A stretch of 9,701 nt of DNA from Streptosporangiaceae bacterium. Its GTDB lineage: Bacteria; Actinomycetota; Actinomycetes; Streptosporangiales; Streptosporangiaceae. Shown here piece after piece: positions 6,217 to 9,701 of this stretch. The translations under genes were made by a program, and so were the position numbers. Numbering within the stretch: the first letter of the stretch is position 1; each line of letters begins with the position of its first letter. The stretch spans positions 1 to 9,701 of the forward strand of contig JASHQP010000278.1 of the NCBI GenBank assembly GCA_030039095.1. Direction: 5' to 3'. The notes under the pieces are model-generated. The model did not search any database. It was not told the origin of the DNA and worked only from the letters and a program-made list of their open reading frames with translations.

Positions 6217-7188
6217 ATGCGCCACGACGACCTGCCCGGGGTGAGCCACCGGTATCTGGACGCGCGCGGGCTGCGCATGCACGTCGCCGAGGCGGGCTCG
6301 GGGCCGCTCGTCCTGCTCCTGCACGGGTTTCCCGAGTGCTGGTACTCCTGGCGGCACCAGCTCACCGCGCTGGCCGAGGCCGGCTACCACGCGGTAGCGC
6401 CCGATCAGCGCGGATACTGCCGGACCGGCGGGCCAGCGGAGGCCGGCAAGTACACGATGCTGCACCTGACCGGCGACGTCATCGCGCTGATGGACGCGCT
6501 CGGTGAGCAGCGGGCGGTGGTGGCCGGCCACGACTGGGGCGCGCCGGTGGCCTGGAACACGGCGCTGCTGCGGCCGGACCGGGTCCGGGGCGTGATCGGG
6601 CTGAGCGTCCCCTACCAGCCGCGGGGGAGCAGGCCCCCGACGGTCGCGATGCGGGAACGGGCCGGGGACGGCTTCTACATGATCTACTTCCAGGAGCCGG
6701 GCGTCGCCGACGCCGAGCTCGCGCGGGATCCCCGGCAGACCTTCGTCCGGGTGCTCTACGGGGCATCGGGCGAGGCACCCGCGGCGCTGCCGGTGGTGCC
6801 GCCGGGCGGCGGGTTTCTCGACATGTGCGGCGAGCCGCCGTCGTCGGGCCTGCCTGCGTGGCTGACCAGTGACGACATCGACGCGTTCGCCGCCGAGTAT
6901 GCCGACGCCGGATTCACCGGGCCGCTCAACTGGTACCGCAACCTGGACCGCAGCTGGGAGCTCACCGCCCCCTGGCACCACGCCCAGGTCACGGTGCCGG
7001 CCCTGTACGTCGCCGGCGAGCGCGACCTGGTCCTGCTCGGTGCCCGCAGCGCGCTGCCCCGGCTTCGCGACTACGCGCCGCAGCTTCGCGAGCCGGTGCT
7101 GCTCCCCGGCTGCGGTCACTGGACCCAGCAGGAGCGACCGGACGACGTCAGCGAGGCCATGATCGGCTTCATCCGCGAACTGGACTAA
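6217..7188 (+). CDS. epoxide hydrolase (alpha/beta-hydrolase fold, soluble EphA-like)
   Basis: 323 residues. Start ATG 6217 (MRHDDLPGVSHRYLDARGLRMHVAEAG) matches the usual family opening; the open frame back to 6085 carries no family sequence. The enzyme opens epoxides with water through a covalent ester on Asp. Visible motifs are the oxyanion loop HGFPE (36-40) and nucleophile elbow GHDWG with Asp106. Cap-domain tyrosines are likely Tyr157 (MIYFQEPG) and Tyr240 (GPLNWYRN). The acid is likely Asp270 (AGERDLVL), and catalytic His301 is in GCGHWTQQERP. The HGFP plus GHDWG plus NWYRN combination favours epoxide hydrolase over haloalkane dehalogenase, which lacks the paired cap tyrosines. No signal peptide, so cytosolic. 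It is followed after 25 bp by a P450, which could supply epoxide substrates. Confidence 0.92.
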   Translation: MRHDDLPGVSHRYLDARGLRMHVAEAGSGPLVLLLHGFPECWYSWRHQLTALAEAGYHAVAPDQRGYCRTGGPAEAGKYTMLHLTGDVIALMDALGEQRAVVAGHDWGAPVAWNTALLRPDRVRGVIGLSVPYQPRGSRPPTVAMRERAGDGFYMIYFQEPGVADAELARDPRQTFVRVLYGASGEAPAALPVVPPGGGFLDMCGEPPSSGLPAWLTSDDIDAFAAEYADAGFTGPLNWYRNLDRSWELTAPWHHAQVTVPALYVAGERDLVLLGARSALPRLRDYAPQLREPVLLPGCGHWTQQERPDDVSEAMIGFIRELD

Positions 7189-7213
7189 ACCACCCGGAAC
7201 GGGGACGCCAACT

Positions 7214-8425
7214 ATGACTCTGGTGACCGAGCTCGACCTGCCGGCCATCGATCTCGACGCCGGCGACTTCGCCGGCGACCGGTACCACACGCTGCTGGCC
7301 GACGTGCGCGCGAGCGGGGCCTGGCTGGCCAGCTCGCCGGTGGCGTTCATCGTGCTGGACCGCGAGGCGGGCGAGTTCTTCCTGCGCTCCCGGCAGGCGT
7401 CGTTCCCCGGCCGCGAGATCGCTGACCTGTTCGGGATCGGCGCCGGGCCGCTGCGCGACCACATCGACGCCAACATCCTCAACCAGCAGGGTGACCTGCA
7501 CCGGCGGCTGCGGGCGCTGGTCGGCCCGGCGTTCACCCCGCGCGCCGCCGACCGGTGGCGGCCCGCCATGCGCGACTTCCTCGGCCAGCTCTGGGGCCCG
7601 GTCGCTGCGGCGGGGTCGTGCGACCTCGTCGCCGCGCTCGCGAAGCCCTACCCGTCGCTGATGATCGCCGCGGTGCTCGGCGCCCCGGACCAGGACGCAC
7701 CGAGGCTGCACGAGTGGTCGAGCCTGGTGCAGCGGCAGTTCGACATCAAGGCGCTCGCCAGTGGAGTCCCGCAGATCGAGCGCGCCGTCGTCGAGCTCGG
7801 TGAATACGTCGAGCGGCTGCTGGAGCAGCGGCGCGCCGAGCCGGGTGACGACCTGATCACCGCGCTGCTGGCCGCCGAGGACCGCGGCGACCGGCTGTCC
7901 CACGCCGAGTGCGTCAACCTGGTGGTCAACGTGATCGCCGGGGGAGTCGACACCACGCAGGCCCAGCTCTCGCACGCGATGCGGCTGTTCGCCGCGCACC
8001 CTGGCCAGTGGGAGCTGCTGCGCAGCAAGGCGCAGCTGACCCAAAGGGCCGTCGAGGAGGTGCTCAGGGTCGAGCCGATCACGCCGTTCACCGCGAGAAT
8101 CCTCTCCGGGCAGCTCGAGCACCGCGGCGTGACGTTCCCGGCCGGGACGATCGTCGCGATCTGCTCGGAGCGGGCCAACCGCGAGCAGCCGGGCGGCGAG
8201 GAGTTCGACATCACGGCCGAGCGCGACGGGCGGCTGCTGACGTTCGGCGCTGGCACGCACTACTGCCTGGGCGCGAACCTGGCCAGGGCCGAGCTGGAGG
8301 AGGCCCTGGCCTTCCTGGCGCCGCGGATGCCGGGCCTGGCCGCGGCGGGGCCCGCCGTTCTGGGCGGCGTGGAGGGGATCTACGGCATCGACGAGCTGCC
8401 GCTGCGCTGGGCGCCGGCCGGGTAG
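7214..8425 (+). CDS. cytochrome P450
   Basis: 403 residues, soluble bacterial class; start ATG 7214 with GGGGA at 7201-7205. The I-helix oxygen-activation motif is AGGVDTT (242-248), the K-helix ExxR is Glu282-Val-Leu-Arg285, and the heme loop is FGAGTHYCLG with axial Cys351. The C-helix region HRRLRALVGPAFTPR is also standard. It would insert one oxygen atom into an organic substrate using electrons from a ferredoxin and reductase, neither of which is encoded nearby. The meander between the K' region and the heme loop (ERANREQPGGEEFDITAERD) looks a few residues shorter than the common ANRDP..F..P..FDI form and lacks the usual DP and second F. Length is otherwise normal. The 25-bp spacing implies an operon with the epoxide hydrolase. 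The gene converges on parA with a 16-bp gap. Substrate and CYP number are not assignable by eye. Confidence 0.95.
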   Translation: MTLVTELDLPAIDLDAGDFAGDRYHTLLADVRASGAWLASSPVAFIVLDREAGEFFLRSRQASFPGREIADLFGIGAGPLRDHIDANILNQQGDLHRRLRALVGPAFTPRAADRWRPAMRDFLGQLWGPVAAAGSCDLVAALAKPYPSLMIAAVLGAPDQDAPRLHEWSSLVQRQFDIKALASGVPQIERAVVELGEYVERLLEQRRAEPGDDLITALLAAEDRGDRLSHAECVNLVVNVIAGGVDTTQAQLSHAMRLFAAHPGQWELLRSKAQLTQRAVEEVLRVEPITPFTARILSGQLEHRGVTFPAGTIVAICSERANREQPGGEEFDITAERDGRLLTFGAGTHYCLGANLARAELEEALAFLAPRMPGLAAAGPAVLGGVEGIYGIDELPLRWAPAG

Positions 8426-8441
8426 GCGTCCCGGCGCGCGA

Positions 8442-9215
8442 TCACCAGGCGTCGGTGGGCGGGGGCTCTGGCAGCTTGGTGCGCTCGCGCGCTTCCTGCC
8501 ACAGCTCCGCGTAGCGGCGGGCGGCCGCGCTGCGCGGCGCGAACGCGCTCACCGGGGCGCGCTCCACCGCCATCCGCTCGATCAGCGACAGCGCCGGGAT
8601 CGCGGCCGCCGCGACGTCGTCGCGCTCCCCGGGCAGCTGCTCGGAGATCTCACGGTGCAGCCGCTTACGCCGGTCGATCAAGGAGAAGAACGCCAGGATC
8701 GCGGGCTGGCTGCCGTCGAAGGTGCTCAGGAACTCCGTCAGCTGGTCCAGGGTCCGGACCGAGAGCGTGGTCGGGATCAGCGGGACCAGCAGCAGGTCGG
8801 CGGCGTGCAGCACGCTCTCGGACAGCAGCGAGATGCCGGGCGGGCAGTCCAGGAAGATCACGTCGTACTCGGCGCTCAGCGGCGCGAGCAGGCTGCCGAG
8901 CCGGCGCGACGGCTTCTTGGCCGCGTCGAGCACCAGGTCGAGGTTGCGGTAGGTGAAGTCGGCGGGCAGCAGATCGAGGTTGTCGAAGTCGGTCGCCTTG
9001 ATCGCGTCGTCCATGGGCCGCTTGCCGCGGATCAGCGCCTTGCCGCCGCCCTTGACCCGGGGCCTGATCCGGAACAGGAAGCTGGCCGCGCCCTGCGGAT
9101 CGAGATCCCACAGCAGGACCCGGTAGCCCTGGTGCGCCGCGAGGTAGCCGAGGTTCACGGCGGCCGCGGTCTTGCCGACGCCGCCCTTGATGTTGTACGT
9201 GGCGAAGGTCTTCAT
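8442..9215 (-). CDS. ParA/MinD-type ATPase (orphan, without ParB)
   Basis: 257 residues from ATG 9215 to TGA 8444-8442. Deviant Walker A is KGGVGKT, with signature Lys10 and Lys15 near the very N-terminus. Walker A' is VLLWDLDPQG (Asp37, Asp39), and Walker B is YDVIFLDCPPG (Asp123), all in the order of ParA proteins. The family dimerises on ATP, binds DNA non-specifically and moves plasmids, chromosomes or protein cargo. There is no N-terminal helix-turn-helix domain and no adjacent parB or evident parS repeat, so it is not a classic partition operon. Its start codon overlaps the stop of the CHAD-domain gene (ATGA), so the two are translated together and probably act together. The C-terminal end is Pro-rich (LPEPPPTDAW). 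Chromosome-borne cargo positioning is my inference. Confidence 0.93.
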   Translation of the reverse strand: MKTFATYNIKGGVGKTAAAVNLGYLAAHQGYRVLLWDLDPQGAASFLFRIRPRVKGGGKALIRGKRPMDDAIKATDFDNLDLLPADFTYRNLDLVLDAAKKPSRRLGSLLAPLSAEYDVIFLDCPPGISLLSESVLHAADLLLVPLIPTTLSVRTLDQLTEFLSTFDGSQPAILAFFSLIDRRKRLHREISEQLPGERDDVAAAAIPALSLIERMAVERAPVSAFAPRSAAARRYAELWQEARERTKLPEPPPTDAW

Positions 9216-9701
9216 GCGGCGGCGATCCCGATCAGGGTGCGGATCCTGTCCTGGCTGGCCGGGCTCGCGAAATCGCGGAACCGGCCCGCGAACTCGCCGC
9301 GCGCCTGCCGCTGCCTGGTGATCAGCCCGGCGGCGATCTCACCCATCGCGAGCAGCGTGGCGGCGGGCGCGGCGCTTTCCGCCAGCATCTGGTCGGCGAA
9401 CGCCCTGAGCTCCCCGTGCTGCACCTGGGTGTCCTGGAACTCGCCGAGGCAGTCCTGCAGCGCCTTCAGCTCGCGCACCGCGCGCCATTGCTCCCCGGGG
9501 TCGTACAGGGAGCCGAAGAGCTCCAGCAGGTAGCGCAGCTCCTTGCAGCGCTTGCGCAGCTCGTGCAAGCCCTCCGGCGGCGAGGTGGCGCCGATCGCGC
9601 TGCCGTCGCGGATCACGCGGCGGTGGGCACGGGCTATCCGGCTGGCGGCCAGCCGGGCCACGCTGGGGCGCGTGCGCGCCGGCGCGGCGGCGGTCAGCGC
9701 C
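9212..9701 (-). CDS. CHAD-domain protein, C-terminal part
   Basis: Partial: the frame is open to the right window edge and ends with TGA 9214-9212; about 162 residues are visible. CHAD (conserved histidine alpha-helical domain) proteins are helical bundles with a basic face that bind polyphosphate and are often attached to CYTH triphosphatase domains. The visible part is a second half-repeat of the domain. It shows SRIARAHRRVIRDG, then LHELRKRCKELRYLLELFGSLY (the conserved His with the Arg/Lys-rich helix), then ELKALQDCLGEFQDTQVQ and the helical end RQARGEFAGRFRDF. Whether a CYTH domain lies upstream cannot be seen. A GTG at 9661-9659 opens a 149-residue product but is not needed as a start, because family-like sequence continues past it. 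Co-translated with the ParA ATPase through an ATGA overlap. Confidence 0.9.
   Translation of the reverse strand, partial: ALTAAAPARTRPSVARLAASRIARAHRRVIRDGSAIGATSPPEGLHELRKRCKELRYLLELFGSLYDPGEQWRAVRELKALQDCLGEFQDTQVQHGELRAFADQMLAESAAPAATLLAMGEIAAGLITRQRQARGEFAGRFRDFASPASQDRIRTLIGIAAA

Noticed and set aside
6127..7569. 480-codon minus-strand frame across the epoxide hydrolase and P450
   Set aside because: Antisense shadow of two genes with clear catalytic motifs; typical of high-GC DNA.
7169..8260. 363-codon minus-strand frame
   Set aside because: Antisense shadow of the P450 gene with no recognisable domain.
1..9701. CRISPR arrays, tRNA or rRNA genes, IS elements
   Set aside because: No regularly spaced direct repeats, no tRNA-like folds, no transposase motifs or terminal inverted repeats were seen; the only mobile element is the intein.

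Overview
The window is very GC-rich, gene-dense DNA. GTG and ATG starts, 4-bp ATGA/GTGA gene overlaps and short-leader TANNNT promoters all point to a high-GC actinomycete (Actinomycetota). A DUF3040 protein and a Rv2578c-type radical SAM protein support this. I cannot name the genus. Functions below come from reading motifs by eye, without database searches.

Left end (1-1745): the C-terminus of menD (+ strand, cut by the window edge) converges on a minus-strand isochorismate synthase (menF/entC type). Both act early in menaquinone synthesis (chorismate to isochorismate to SEPHCHC). The menF reading frame is broken by one extra base in a run of six C at 626-631, so it is annotated as a pseudogene or a sequencing error.

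1881-2818: a two-gene sulfur operon, cysteine dioxygenase followed by a single-domain rhodanese. The stop and start codons overlap (GTGA).

2892-4991 (minus): the most notable gene. It encodes a Rv2578c/SplB-like radical SAM protein carrying a 342-residue intein with an apparently intact LAGLIDADG homing endonuclease. The intein sits exactly before the third cysteine of the CX3CX2C [4Fe-4S] motif. That cysteine is therefore also the Cys+1 splicing nucleophile, and intein Cys1 occupies its place in the unspliced precursor. The promoter looks leaderless and has a near-consensus mycobacterial-type LexA (SOS) box between -35 and -10. This suggests a DNA-damage-inducible protein whose Fe-S site is made only by splicing.

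5199-6039: a small DUF3040 membrane protein converges on a minus-strand gene of unknown function. The region 6040-6216 upstream of that gene holds two abutting inverted repeats that could be operators.

6217-8425: an epoxide hydrolase of the alpha/beta-hydrolase fold and a cytochrome P450, 25 bp apart on the + strand. They are likely an oxidation/epoxide-opening pair for a lipid, xenobiotic or secondary metabolite.

8442-9701 (minus): a CHAD-domain protein (cut by the right edge) and an orphan ParA ATPase overlapping by ATGA. The pair may position a polyphosphate-linked cargo. No tRNA, rRNA, IS element or CRISPR array was seen, and no gap without a gene exceeds about 210 bp.
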